Assembly: GCA_963931925.1 (NCBI GenBank)
Contig: OZ007582.1
Span: 31,218,230-31,282,229, forward strand
From: Onchidella celtica
Lineage: Eukaryota; Mollusca; Gastropoda; Systellommatophora; Onchidiidae
Direction: 5' to 3'
Length of the DNA: 64,000 nucleotides
Numbering within the stretch: position 1 is the stretch's first letter; every line of letters begins with the position of its first letter. The notes beneath the pieces were generated by a model that was given only the letters and a program-made list of their open reading frames with translations, had not been told where the DNA came from and ran no database searches. This document shows, piece after piece, positions 10,900 through 23,960 of the stretch. The position numbers were made by a program, and so were the translations under genes.

Positions 10900-12085
10900 G
10901 AAATGGCTAAAGAACACCACTTTCGCAATTTTAAACTGAAAGGGTTAGTACTTTACTGTGAGTAACTCCACCTAGACTGCAAAATAAATTCTACAGTTGT
11001 ACATAAAGGTCAACCAGTATTCTGTCTCGTAAGCAAACCACAGTAACCCAGGACTCATGTTTTAGAATGAAGCACATTGAAAGGATTGTAGTTTTCCGAA
11101 TCAAAATGAATAAAGAATATGTTTTTCTCAATATTTTAAGTTTAGATTTTTTCACCCAAGCATGATATTGAACTAGGACCTTCAAACCAAGGTATCTAGA
11201 CACACGCGCGCGTTCACAAATACACAGTAAGGTTCCTAAACTATTCTTAGACAGATAATTTATGGTGTGTGAACACTATCAAATTCTCTCTTTCGGGAGA
11301 AGAAGCGGGAAGAGTTTAAAGAAAAAAGAAGATCATCTGTGGCACCATTCCTCACGAACGATAACACCAACATTCAGTTCGGGGTGCACGGGTGGCTCAA
11401 GTTTTAATTATTACTTGAGGAGATACCCGACACTACCCGGGATAAACTTATCAGGGGTCTTTGTGTAAAAAAAGGATCGTAGGTACAGCAAACTAACGAA
11501 AAAAAAAGAACTTCTCCAACATTTCAAATCTCCAAATCTAAAAAAAAAAAAAAGAACCATCCACCGGTCGAAAGGAATGACCTTCAAAAGTTCACGCCAA
11601 TCCGAGCTGTATGTGCTGTGGTAGATCTTGTTGAGCATGGGCCGAGTTTTCTTAATTTTAACCACATGTATTTTTAAGTTGTGAGTCGTTTTTCCGATTA
11701 GATATGAACCGGGACTGACGCCCTCGAAATACACATGTAACTTAGACTGTTGTTTGCCTTCGTTCCATTCAATAGTTTTTTATTTTTTCAGATTCCACCA
11801 CCCCAGCTCTGTCTATTTGACGTGTTTTGTGTCATGCTTTAAAAGGGGCTATTGAATGCGGCGGCCGCGATGAGCAGTCACTACTGATCTTTCTCTCCGT
11901 AATCCCACCTACTTTTCGCAAGTACCCGCAATAAATTCAACCAAGGTTGTCTGTAGATGATGTAACCAACCATCGACCACCTTTATTTTCAATCTGCCCT
12001 AAGGTCCGGCTGTCATATGGTTACTAATACTAAAGTGAGATTTGTACAAGTTTGTGTCGGTCGCAATTTCCTTTTTTTTTAAAAA
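10900..12085 (+). other. No gene recognised
   Basis: AT-rich sequence with short spurious frames only. 11290-11420 resembles the flanks of the small MITE at 14555-14816 (GAAGCGGGAAGAG, then AACACCAACATTCAGTTC), suggesting another interspersed family. Confidence 0.5.
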
Positions 12086-12607
12086 TTTACTGTTACATCC
12101 AGAGTCTTGCAAGGGCATTGCGTGTAATATTGTTGTGTGATTTTTTACACGGGTACCTACATATAGAAGGGGTGGTAAGGTGGGAGACATTTGAAGGTCA
12201 CGATTCCTCCTTGTTGCCCCAACAAGCTAAGATTTTTGCATCGTGTGTGATATTACAGGTGTTATGAGAACTATGTGCTCTAGCGGTGGACGGTGTTGGA
12301 CATCTAATGTGGTTGCTCTTGAAGTGATAGCCACATTTGACCTATATATTTAAACTTATACAACCATAACATTGCCAACCAAAAAATTAATGGCATTTTA
12401 TGAATGACTTTGTCGTGTTTTGCTTTAAAATATTACTTTGGCTTTTTCTTTAACCAAAAGAAAAACAGTAGCAAAACAAGATTTAGGTATGAAAACAATG
12501 TACGAGACCTCTTTATTGTAAAGATATAGATACAACTTAATATGATGGTACCGTCATTGAGTAGTGCGGTTATTACTAATTCGTCCCTGTCTCTTACTCC
12601 ATCCAAC

Positions 12608-13621
12608 TGTAATGGGGTGAACCATTACAGGGCCGAGAACAGAGCTCATTGTAGTGAAAGGGAGATAAACCCGTTATTTTGATCAGCTGGACCACTAGAC
12701 GTGGTCAAGGGGAAGTAACCACACAGAAACCATAGATAATCTCCCCTTATTGTTTATCACGCACTGAGATGAGTCATGCAGGTGTTGAGTAACATTGCCA
12801 ACTGATGTACTCACTGCGCCAATTTTAAATCATAGTCTTGGCGTGGTCTGTATTGTCCAGGATTGGTCAATTTAAGTGACCATCCCTGGTGCCAGAAGTA
12901 GAACCTTGTTATGTATCACTACATTGTAAGTTTTGTTTAGTTTTTATCTTGTTAAGTAATATTTCCTTAAGATAGTGTATTTGGAACATACACGAGCAAG
13001 ATGGTGGTCTTTAAAAATGTTTTTATTTGTTTTAATGTTTTATTAGAATTTGCACTTAGTGAACTGTAAGGAGTGAATGGGTTGCGCGTGTTTGGGTGAC
13101 GCTTAGATGAAAGCGTGGGTCAGTCAGTTCCACCCAAGTCTTCAAGACAGCAGGACGTGTCATTGTGTCCAGACTAACATAAAAGTAAAAGAAGTTGTAT
13201 AATTTATATTTCAAGATTTGTGAAGTGCCAGCTCTGATGATGTAGTTCAAGTGTGAATTTATTTGGTTAGTTCACCGCGCCTATCGGTTGGGTTTATTGT
13301 GCTGTCTATTGTCTCGTGTTTATCGTAATGTCTTGTTTATTGTATTGCCCTGGTTTATTGTGGTTTATTGTATTGTCATGTGTTTATTGTATTGTGTTTA
13401 TTATTTGATTTGTTATTTTCTTTTCCTTTTAATAAAATTGTTGTCCTCTCAAAACCTGATAGTTTTGTTTGTATGTTTGACTGTGTAGAGAGCCCCGCTC
13501 GTCTCGTCCTGTGTTACATTATTTGGTGTCAGATTAGATAGCTATAGATAGAGAGTGACCCGCTCGGTTTACCCGTCCCGTAGGCCGCTCGGTTTACCCG
13601 TCCCGTAGCCGTCCTGTTACA
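12608..13621 (+). mobile_element. Solo LTR (about 1014 bp) with CAAC duplication
   Basis: Begins TGTAATGG and ends CCTGTTACA (TG...CA), flanked by CAAC at 12604-12607 and 13622-13625. The inverted copy B has an uninterrupted CATCCAGCTATGCCC at about 22439-22450, an empty site. The first 22 bases form a perfect 8-bp inverted repeat (TGTAATGG/CCATTACA), and an AATAAA lies near 13429. No internal coding region, so a solo LTR or short non-autonomous element, unrelated by eye to the LTR family at 43-53 kb. Confidence 0.7.
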
Positions 13622-13670
13622 CAACTATGCCCTCTAAATTAATATCTTTGCATCCCAGATCCCATAGTAG

Positions 13671-13672
<2 letters not shown>

Positions 13673-13756
<84 letters not shown>

Positions 13757-13772
13757 CTCTCTCTTTCTCTCT
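13673..13772 (+). repeat. (CT)n microsatellite
   Basis: About 40 uninterrupted CT dinucleotides followed by an impure tail; part of the interspersed segment, whose other copy carries the GA-rich equivalent at 22290-22392. Confidence 0.95.
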
Positions 13773-14554
13773 CTTTCATAATTATTCTCAATGGAATTGG
13801 AATGGTAAACCTAATTTGCTTTCATTGTCCTTTCTCTCAAGGAGAATTTTCTCCATCAAAATGTTTTGTATTTTGTGTGTGTGTGTGTGTCAAACTCGAT
13901 GTTTTCTATCTAATTCAATTTAACCTTGTCCTGCCAGTACATTGGGCTGGCTTATTCACACTTATGATATATGCACATGCAAAATTAGATTTAAAATGGT
14001 GAAAGTATGCAAAAATATGAATATTTATCATAATGCATTCAAAAGTGCTCACGGTGGAGCCTGTGTGTGTGTGTGTGTATGTGTGTGTGTGCGCGTGCGT
14101 ATGCGTGCATGTATCGTATTAGACTTTAATTGAGATGGCGAAGACTATGTGTAAGTATTCAACTACAAGAGTCATTTAATTCCATTTTTTTAATAGCATT
14201 TTCGGGTTGTCTCTAGTCTTATACTTCTAGTTGTACTAAGATTAACTTCTAAACACTTTCATCTGGTTGTCGTTTCATTAAGTGATTTGTCGAATTTTCA
14301 AAGTAGCGTGGATTTTTGTTTCCCACTCACCTGTGGTAAATAAAAATAACGAAAGCGTAACGCTCAGAAATAGTTATGGGTAGAGAAACATTAGACGAGT
14401 GGTTTCTCTGTCTGTAAAAAATTATTGACAAGAATTGTGGAATTGCCTATTTCTATGGCTTTCTGAATCATTCATTTACTTGCTTGAATGGGAACAAGAA
14501 GAAATCAGCCCTCACAATCAGGAATGTTTCAGGAGATGAAGCGGGAAGAGTAAG

Positions 14555-14816
14555 ACATGTGAAGAGTCCACGAGAAAAAACGGGCTAAGTCACAATGTTG
14601 AAATTACGGGCTGCTGGTCCCAGCCCCAAGCGAATAGTCCATTGTACAACCTACTTCAGTATCTTTGACAGAAATGGGACCTGTCTGCTAAAATTAATTG
14701 TCATCTAAAATTAATGCAGTCTATGAAAGAAAGAGCTCAGTCAAGGTTAAAAACGCAATTTCTGAACATGAAATCTGTGACTGAGCCTGTTTTTTTCCCG
14801 TGGACTCTTCGTGTGT
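14555..14816 (+). mobile_element. 262-bp TIR element (MITE)
   Basis: Left GAAGAGTCCACGAGAAAAAA and right TTTTTTTCCCGTGGACTCTTC are inverted repeats that continue inward for about 40 bp (GGCTAAGTCAC / GTGACTGAGCC). No ORF. The exact ends and target duplication are unclear. Confidence 0.6.
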
Positions 14817-15599
14817 ACCGGTAACACGATACCTTACAAAGGATAACACAAACATTCAATTCAGGAGATGGTACGAGTCAACAGGTACGCTCAAAGGAAT
14901 CGAGAACAGAAGAGCAACAAGCAGTCGGTAAAGATGAAAAATCAAACGCAGTTGATAGATTCAAAACACTGTTATGACGCAGCAACAGGGCTGAGGAGGG
15001 CGTGTAAAGTCAGTATCATTATGGGGGGGGGGGGGATGGATGGAGGCAGATTTTTTCCCCCCAGTCAACGCTGGTTGACTCGGCCTGTATGTACTAATTT
15101 TGTGTCATCTTCTCACGGTCACCTGGGTACATATAAACTCAGCCTATCTTTCTAATCATGTAAGAGGACACAAAAAGCAATTAAAACTGTCCACTTTACC
15201 GTTGCCCAAACACTACTGAAGTGTTTGAATTTCCTCAGTCAACAACCATCTCAGGTGAGGTCACAAATGAACAGTTATATTTTGGTGAGGCAAACGATCT
15301 TTCAAGTACCCTTATCTGACTGGGTTGTGTTAGCTCAGCTTTTGTGGCACAAACTTCAGCACTAACTTACTGATTATGATTGTGGTGGCGTTGATGATGT
15401 TAACAACGATGGTACTGATGATGTTGATGATGTTATTAATGATGATATTGATGGCAATAGTGGTGTTCAAGTCAAAATGTGGCAAAAATAAAATGTTGTG
15501 CATAGGAAAGCCTCGCTGTGACCCCACAGATTTTGCTGGTTTTTAATCAATTATAATAGTGATGGTTGTGGTAATGTGGTGTGTTTGCTGCTAATGATA

Positions 15600-16135
15600 T
15601 GTGAGTGTGCATGAGAAAACCCACAATATGTCGAAAACATGACATTTTGAGTTCTGTACATATAATAAAAGACAAGACATTCCAGATAAATTGAAGTCAG
15701 TGACCCCCCTAAAACAAGATTTTGAGAAAACGGCATTTAATCCTAAAAGTGGCAATAGCTAATTGACCCATTAATATTGGAGTGATTGCTGTTAGCAGAC
15801 CGTAGTCTAATGACTAAGCCGGTATAGAGATCACAGTGAGTAGTGTTCACTGCTCATCTACAGTTTACCCTGTAACATGCCACGGTCCCCTAAACAACAG
15901 CCAATTCGGAAGTTTTTGGATCTTGTTAGGAGACCGTAGTCAATTACAAAGCCTTTATAGAGATCATAGTGAGTAGTGTTCAGTGCTCGTCTACAGTTTA
16001 CCCTGTAACATGCCACGGTCCCCTAAACAACAGCCAAGTTGGAAGTTTGTGTCGGACCCATATTTTCACTTCAAAGCCGTTTTTCTCAAAATCAGCTTTT
16101 TCGACATTTTGTGGGTTTTCTCATGTACACTCACA
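15600..16135 (+). mobile_element. 536-bp MITE family 1 (TA duplication)
   Basis: Left end TGTGAGTGTGCATGAGAAAA and right end TTTTCTCATGTACACTCACA are inverted repeats over about 38 bp with few mismatches. TA flanks both sides (15598-15599, 16136-16137). Inside are two tandem monomers of about 125 bp sharing CAGTTTACCCTGTAACATGC and CACGGTCCCCTAAACAACAG. No coding content. An interrupted relative is at 1763-3417 and a fragment of a monomer near 31815-31900. Confidence 0.8.
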
Positions 16136-16285
16136 TATTGGTAATTGATGAGATGTTAGTGGGTGGCATTGATGGAACTAGTTTTGATGTTGAAGTGTGA
16201 TATTTCGCACTTCATTAAGTGGCGGTATGGATCAAAGGAACGATCCAAACGTCGAACGATAGCCAACTTTAAATCTTTTTGATAA

Positions 16286-16745
16286 CTAGATGAAGTTCCC
16301 GGCATTATCCGGGATAAACTTGTGAACCCACCATTCTGTCTCTCTCTTTTTGGTCTACAAAGCTTCCCATAATTATTCTACAGACTTACTACAGATTTCA
16401 TGCTCTCCAGAGCACCACGCACTCATTTCTGATAAGGAAATTGTGCGGACGAAAGCGAACGCGTATTAATATCTTTTTCCGGTGCGATGGGCTTGCTACA
16501 GGGAGCCAAAACAAAGATCATTGTAGTTTACATTTTTATAACTTTTTATTTAAAAATACCTGAAACTTGAATCAACACAATCGGTCGATACAAAAGCGAT
16601 TGGGCTGGATTAGTTGACACTTAAGGAAATTAATTTTATAATTTCTGAAACTGTCATTTAGGCTGTAGCGTCGAGCAAAAAAAAAAGAGCCGAAATTGCA
16701 CCACAATGAATTACTCCCGCCAAGATTATTTTTTTTTATAATAAG
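16286..16745 (+). repeat. Single-arm relative of the long-inverted-arm element
   Basis: CTAGATGAAGTTCCCGGCAT, AACGCGTATTAATATCTTTT and GATTAGTTGACACTTAAG match the left arm at 8827-9220 in order, and the tail (GTAGCGTCGAGCAAAA) matches the complement of the right arm. Confidence 0.7.
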
Positions 16746-17535
16746 ATTTAATCATGTCACAAGTATGATTATGTTATCTACTGTTTGTCTCTCGATCTGC
16801 GACTCTACGTGACCCGAAACATGGCTGGATATATGGAAAAGGTCAGAATAATTATTTACTGATTACAAAACAGTCAAGTGGGTAATTTTCAAGTACTTTT
16901 TTTATTGCTCATGTGATTTAGTCAAGTCATAGGGCATGATAATTTTATGCATGTTTTAATATGTTTCTTTATCTGAAACATTACGTGATCTGGAACATGT
17001 AGCACGCAGGTGTTCAGAGACTGTATAACCTTCAAGTCAATAGATAACACACTTGATGGTTGATGATTACATTTGGTTATTCAGAGCTCCCATAACATCA
17101 TTACTGTAATACTGTTCCTTGTGTACCCGGTTGGTACAGAGATAACAAATCAAACAGTGCAACAACAGATACACATTGTCATGTTTACCGATGGATTGTC
17201 ACCGATGGGTGAGGGAAGTATTAAAGTATTAAAGCTTACTTTTATACATTGTTTCAGTCATTATCCAGTATAAAAATATAATCGTGAAAAAAAAAAAATG
17301 GCAGTTCAAAATGAGGTGGGAATTCAGTAGACCTGAGACGGCAAGCCCAGAACCACTGCGGTAAAAGATAAATCCTCACACGAAATTCTCTCGGTTTTTC
17401 TTCTTTCATGACATTAACAAAAACAACAATAACGAATGCTGTCATTGCCACTGCTGTAACTACTAGTGAAGCTACTTAAACATATATGGCCTTTAGCGTC
17501 TTTACAGACGGTCTTAGCAGCTAGAATATTCACTT

Positions 17536-20500
17536 TCACTTTGACTGACAGCTTCTCTCGTGGCTTATTCTACCAATGTTTGACCCGAGAGTGCGATGGC
17601 AGTGATTGCAGGTCAGTCTTTTGGGTTCACTTTGGCGAGTGTTTTCATTCCGCCTCTGTCGTTTTGTCAGGTATGTTTCTTTTGCCTTGAAGTCTATTGC
17701 GAGCGTGCCACTGCGCAATTTTTGTCTCCATCTGCTTCGATCACTTGCAAGGTTCTCCCATTCATTGGGGTCGATGTTGAATGCTTTCATCGTGACCTTG
17801 CAAGTGTCTTTGAATCGCAGATGTGGCCTACCTCTGGGTCGGTTGCCAGTAGCAAGTTCCCCGTAGAGAATTTGTCTGGGGATGCGATCATTTTCCATAC
17901 GGTGGAGATGTCCAAGCCACCGCAGTCTTTTTTTTGCCTAGGAGAGCCTGAGTTGATGGAATGTTGGCTCGGCTCAGAACTTCGATATTTGAGATCCTGT
18001 CTTGCCACTTGATCTTGAGAATTTTGCGTAGGCAGCGCAGGTGGAAGGAGTTGAGGGATCTTTCATGTTTGGAGTAGGTGGTCCATGTCTCTGAGCCATA
18101 CAGCAGGGTGCTTAGGACGCAAGTTTGGTACACGAGTACCTTTGTTTTGATGGTCAGCTTGCTATTGTTCCACACCCTTTTTGAGAGTTTGCCAAAAGCT
18201 GTGGCCGCCTTTCCTATTCTGGCATTTATTTCAGTTGTTATGTCTGTGCTACCACTGATGGTTGAGCCTAGGTAGCAGAATTTTCCCACTTGCTCCAGAG
18301 GAGAGCCATTCAGCATGATTGGGTTGGAGTTTCTCAAGCCTTGTGTCAAAACTACAGTTTTTGAGACACTGATCTTTAGCATGAATTTGTCACAGGCTTT
18401 GGCAAGGCTATTGATGAGAGCCTGGAGCGTGGTTTCATCGTGGGCCACGATTGCAGCATCATCTGCGAAGAGGAGCTCTTGTAACATAATATGCTCTGTA
18501 CGAGATTTTGCTTTTAGTCTGGCAACATTAAAAATGGAGCCGTCCACTCTGGTGTTAATAAGTACTCCACCTGAACATTGACCAAAGGCATTCTTGAGTA
18601 GGGCTGCAAAATATATACCAAATAAGGTAGGAGCAAGAACACATCCCTGCTTCACACCGCTGTTTACAGCAAATGAATTGGATGTGCAGCCCTCAAAGTT
18701 GACACATGCCCTCATGTCAGTGTGGAAGGATGCAATAAGTTTTAGCAATGTTGGTGGACAGCCTATGGATTTAAGGACTGCATACAGGCCAGATCGGCTT
18801 ACGGTGTCGAAAGCCTTTGTTAGGTCCACAAAGCATGTTATAAGCGGCCTGTTTTGTTCTTTACATTTTTCTTGGATTTGCCGAAGTGCAAATATCATGT
18901 CAATAGTTGATCGTTTGCTTCGAAAGCCACATTGTGTTTCTGGTAAGACTTTTTCCGCCAGTTGTTGAAGGCGGCAGAGGATGACGCGAGCAAAAGCCTT
19001 TCCAGTAATGCTGAGGAGGGATATGCCTCGATAGTTGTTGCAGTCGCCTTTGTCTCCTTTGTTCTTGTAAAGTGTGACAATTTTGGCGTCTCTCATATCA
19101 TGTGGTATCACGCCTTCTTTCCAACACTGCAGTAACAGATTATACAGGTGTGGTAATAGTGGGCCTTTTAGGTCTTTTAATACCTCTGCAGGAATGTTGT
19201 CACTTCCTGTGGCTTTTCCAGCAGACAGGTGGTCGATTGCATTGGAAAGCTCGACTAAGGAAGGTTCAGCGTCAAGTTCGCCCATTATTGGCAGTTTTTG
19301 GAGGTGTTCCTCAAAATCTGGTGGAATATTTTTCTCAGTTGAATACAACAGAGAGTAATGCTCTACCCACCTATTCAGTTGTTCATTTTTATCTGTGATG
19401 GGTTCACCATTTACAGACTTAAGTGGGGCGCTTTTGGTGATGATTGGCCCAAGGGCTACTTTCATCTGATTAAAGGCGGTTTTCATATCTCCCTTTTCAT
19501 TTGCCTCTTGTATGCTGTTACACAAGTCTGTCCAGTATTTGTTGGCGCAACGTCTTACCTCCAGCTGAAGTTTAGCTTTTGCATTTTTCAAACAAGTTTT
19601 TGTACTCTGATTGCAATTTTTGTTATACTCATTGAAAGCAGATTTCTTTTGCTCAATGAGAGGTAGGAGAATTTCGCTGTTCTGGGCTACCCAGTCGTTG
19701 TTTGAAACTTTATGCTGTCCAAAAGACTTGATGGCACAGTCATGAATTTTTGAACTGAGAGTGTTCCATGTTTCATCTACCGAGTCACATTGGGTGACAT
19801 TATCCATGCTTTCAGCAAATAACTTTTCAAATGACTTTCTATTTGATTCATCTCTGATTGCTGTTACATTGATCTTAGGGATTGAAGGGGCTTTTGATCT
19901 GTATATTTTCTTGGCCGAAATTTTGATTTTGCTGACTACCAGTGCATGGTCGGTGTCACAGTCAGCACTGTGGAGGGAACGAGTTATTTTTATACAGCCC
20001 AAACTCTTCCTCCTTGAGAGAATAAGATCTAATTGATGCCAATGGCCAGACCTGGGATGGCGCCATGATGTTCTTTGGCATCTCTTAAGGTCAAAGTACG
20101 TGTTTGTAACACATAATGAGTTTACGGAGCATAGCTCCAGAAGGCGCTGCCCGTTTTCGTTGATGTTGCCAATGCCGAAGTGCCCAATGCACTTTGGCCA
20201 TGCGGAGTGATCTGCTCCCACTCGAGCGTTAAAGTCACCCAGAATTAGCAGGCCTTCGGTGAGAGGGATGTTGTGGAGAGTCCTCTGCAATGCCTCGTAG
20301 AAAATGTCTTTGGTTTCGTCAGAGGAGGTAAGTGTTGGGGCATAGACACAGATAATGTTGGTAAAACCACACCGGGTGTTCAGTCTGAGTGTCATGATGC
20401 GTTCTGACACTCCAATTGGAGTTGCGATCGAATTGATAAGGGAGTTTTTTACGGCGAAGCCCACGCCGTGGATTCTCGGCTGTTCGCTGCTAAGGCCCTG

Positions 20501-20668
20501 CCAGAAGAAGGTGTAGTTTTCTTCTTTGACTGACCCAGAGTCGGGAAGTCGAGTTTCTTGAAGGGCAGCGATGTCGATGTTTAGTAGCTGAAGTTCTCGA
20601 TCAATAATTTGGGATTTCCTGATGGAGTCAATATTAGTGAGATCTTGCTGTTGCAAGCCTGGGCGCAT
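17536..20668 (-). pseudogene. LINE (APE-type non-LTR retrotransposon) ORF2, one frameshift
   Basis: Encodes endonuclease plus reverse transcriptase for target-primed retrotransposition. In the 926-residue main frame (20668-17888): APE endonuclease 1-245 with QETRLPDSG (E38), YAP (109-111), GDFNAR (144-149) and TDH (239-241); RT about 525-800 with LYKNKGD, NNYRGISLLS, FVDLTKAFD (D615), GVKQGCVLAP and FADD (734-737). The frame breaks at a run of eight T on the plus strand (17928-17935); the C-terminal part continues in another frame to 17536 and ends in a CCHC-like finger (CNHCHRTLGSNIGRISHERS). One base in this homopolymer is the only lesion seen, so it is very young or a sequencing error. No ATG precedes the conserved GTWNVRTM start back to an in-frame stop near 20755. 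Clade not assigned. Confidence 0.9.
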
Positions 20669-21340
20669 TGTTCTGACGTTCCAGGTACCAAGTTTTAGTA
20701 TTTTTCTGTTTTTGCCAGGTGCACACTTTACGTCAGCTTTTTGACTTTTGGTCTAGCTCCAACCACCTTATGAAGCAGGCTGACGTGGCGGAACAACACC
20801 CAACTGCCTGGGGGCTGCCCAGGTTACGGCGGGCGGTAGTTGATCAATGCAGCTGAAAAGCCGCTCCCACCGACAGAGGGGACCCCTGGCGCTCATCCGT
20901 ACGCCAAATGGATTGAGCTTATCACCGGTAACTGCCACCTCCCGTGTTGTGCCCATCCGTAACGGATGGCTGGAGTGTCCTCTCCAAATCGGAAATGGGT
21001 GGGCTTATAGAGGAGAGACAGACGCTTGCCAAGCCCGAGCAAACGCCTCCTCGTTTTGCTGCCTTGCCTGGGCTATTTTTAAGAGATGGTGCTTTGCCCA
21101 GAGGCACCACCCCTCTCTCTGCCATTCTAGTTAAACCCAAGGGAGAGACCAGGTCAATACATTTGGAACTAGTCCGGCTGCAGGAGATGCTGGAAGCCAG
21201 TTTGATGCAGTTCTCCCTGACAACCACCTTCGGGTCTCCACTCCTGATTTTCTGTCTGGGTTTACTCCCATAGCCTTTGCTATCATAGCAACACACAAGG
21301 CAGTGTGGTATTTGTATTCAGGGTTACCTTCCCCTAGTCT
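20669..21340 (-). other. Probable 5' untranslated region of the minus-strand LINE
   Basis: GC-richer than the surroundings and directly upstream of the LINE coding frame. It contains short minus-strand frames without recognisable domains (for example 20922-21296). No ORF1-type protein is recognisable. The upstream boundary is not defined. Confidence 0.4.
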
Positions 21341-22035
21341 TCCTCTCTCCCGAGATGACCCACAAGACAGTGGGGGTGACAGTAGCAGGCTGTATTGTGT
21401 ACTGTCATACAATAGCAGAAAACTCTGGCCTGACATGTGTTACTTAAACATCTACAACGATAACAACAGCGACAACAACAACGAAATTTCAACTGTTTAT
21501 CATCTCTACCATCGTACACTTTATTACACAGTTCAGTGCTATTATTATAACATAGTTTTAATTGCTGATATTCAGGGCTGCAGTCACAAACATTTCAGAC
21601 ACACACACACACGCACTATCTACCGATCTATACATAATATACATACAAACCTACCCACCGGTACACACACACACACATACGCCCACGGGCTCCAGCCACA
21701 CAAACGGACCATAAGGAATTGTAGACTATTTTTTACACGTAGATGACTCTCGTCCTCTTTGAATAGAGTTACAAAGACTCTGTTTGATTTTTCTCCATCA
21801 ATGTCTAGCATCGTTACATGCACTGTGCTTTCTTTCCATTATACTGTTCTTAACATTCTAGTGCCTAGTGTTCTATAAACCCAATTCTCGGTTATTGAAA
21901 ACTTTCGAATGTATCAATCATCACCACCAGTTGCCCTGTGTGGAACAGACATTGGCGATCATGGCTCTCCACTCGGATCTGTCATCATCCAACCTCAAGA
22001 AGAAGGAGTTGTTGTTGTGACGTTTATTTGTTGTC
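21341..22035 (+). other. No gene recognised; short CA-rich stretches
   Basis: Contains CA-dinucleotide runs (about 21599-21616 and 21663-21680) and AT-rich DNA. No convincing coding frame on either strand. Confidence 0.5.
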
Positions 22036-22039
22036 CATG

Positions 22040-22950
22040 AATGTATCAGTGCTTCATGATAAATATTCCTATTTTTTGCACCCTTTCACCATTTTAAATC
22101 TTATTTCGCATGTGCATGTATCGGAAGTGTGGATAAGCCAGCCAATGTCTAGGGCACGAGAAGGTTAAAATAAATTAGATAGGAAACATCGAGTTAAAAA
22201 AAAAACAAAAAAACATTTTGATGGAGAAAATTGTCTTTGAGAGAAAGGACAGTGAAAGCAATTTAGGTTTACCATTCCACTGAGAATTTAAAAAGAGAGA
22301 GAGAAAGAGAGAGAGAGAGAAAGAGAAAGAGATGAGGGAAGAGAAAGAAAGAGAGGGAGAAAAAGAGGCAGAGAGAGAGAGAGTGAGAGAAAGACTACTA
22401 TGGGATCTGTGATACAAAGATATTAATTTAGAGGGCATAGCTGGATGATATCTCCTCTGATCATTTACCTGATCTCACCTTATCTCACAGAGACAGTGAC
22501 GAATGAATAGTAACTGCACTACTCTATGACACTGTCATAACAGTAAGTTGTATCTATATCTTTACATATTTAGGAAGTCTCTTAAACTGCTTTTTTTTTT
22601 CTTTGTTTTTATACATAATTCAAGTTTTGCTACTGTTCCTCTTTTTGGCAAAGAAATAGCCAAAGTAATATTTTAAAGCAAAGATGCCAATAAATTTTTG
22701 GTTGACAAATGTGATAGTTGTATAATTTTAAAACCGCAGACCAATACGGCTATCATTTCGAGAGCAACCACATTACACCGTACACCACTAAAGCAAATAG
22801 TTTCCCCCCCCTTACCACCTCTTCCAGATGTAAGTACTGGTGTAAAAAATCACACAACAATATTACATGCAATACCTTTGCAAGACTCTGGATGTAACAG
22901 CAACAAACAAACAAACAAAACAAAAAGGAAAATGGGGTGGAAGGGCCGGA
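22040..22950 (-). repeat. Interspersed segment, copy B (inverted relative to 12090-14045)
   Basis: Reverse complement of copy A without the solo LTR. Includes a GA-rich tract (22290-22392). The pre-insertion sequence is preserved at about 22439-22450. Confidence 0.75.
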
Positions 22951-22954
22951 GCCG

Positions 22955-23960
22955 CCCCCAACTACAACCATAAAATCAGCATTTCTGACATGTGGAGATA
23001 ACACAGTGTGATAACATCAAAAGTGTTACATCGTTTCAATTGCAACATGGGTTACCATTTTTATGCTTTTATCTAGACAAAATGTAAAACAAGTCTTGTA
23101 GTGACTTGGGTTGCGCGTTGTTGCGATTTAGCTGTGAAAGATACGAAAGTAAAATTACCACTCCTGCGGATACGGAGCTTTCTATTTTGTGGACTTTCCA
23201 CCTGGAAGCAAGATTTTTTTTCACGATATGAATGGATTTTTATGACTTATTAATCTTTTTTCCGTGCGAATTTGATGTCCACTTTTTCTATCCATGACTG
23301 TTATGCTCATAAAGCTTTATTTTTCAACATATGGTGGAAACCCGATTTCGCTGTGGTAGCGTAGCACCCTAGTTTTTCGTGTCCGCATGGCCTTTATTGA
23401 AGTGGGGCTGCCTTCTTGATTCAGAACTTTAAAACCAGATTAATCTTCGTCCCGTAATCCTGTTGGTACCACAGTATTGTGGGCAAGACTTTATTCTGAC
23501 AACTTAACGAATAATCCTTCTTTTTTTTTTTACATTAGGAAGGGCGCAATGACGGGCAAGCTTGAAAAAAATGTGTGTGACTGCGAACGTAGATCTAGGT
23601 CACGCTGCTTTCGTTGTTCAACTTTCTGAAAGGCAGAGAGAGAGAGAGGGGATGGGGTTGGGTGGGGTGGAAAATGATACACCTTGTGATTACTTAGGCC
23701 TAATGCAAAAGATATACATGTAGCCTAGTCTTCGTTGAACACCCGCTGCAGTGCACGTGTAGGTCACAATCACTGCATCAGTGGGGAAGACGCCGGAAGA
23801 TGCATGCAAGCCTAGCGTCCTTTTGTCTGCTGTCTTCCGCGAATAAGCTCCCTTCTCTCCCCTTGGCACCGAACAGCAGGTCGGTGAGTGGAGTGTGCTT
23901 CGCTACGATAAGGCATGTGTTACGATGCGCTTCGAGAGGCTTTTGATGAGTAACGGTTGG
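22955..23960 (+). other. Upstream region of the intact FREP gene
   Basis: No gene is recognised. A short GA and G-rich run lies at 23635-23672. It probably holds distal regulatory sequence for the gene starting at 24139, but no specific factor site is claimed. Confidence 0.4.

Larger units (their letters stand above)
12090..14045 (+). repeat. Interspersed segment, copy A (inverted copy at 22040-22950)
   Basis: 12090-12600 and 13622-14045 match, in reverse complement and in the same order, 22040-22950. Shared landmarks are TTACATCCAGAGTCTTGCAA, TTGCTACTG/CAGTAGCAA, the (CT)n tract, and TTCTCCATCAAAATGTTTTG. Copy A is longer because of the solo LTR at 12608-13621. The repeat type is not identified. 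Confidence 0.75.
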
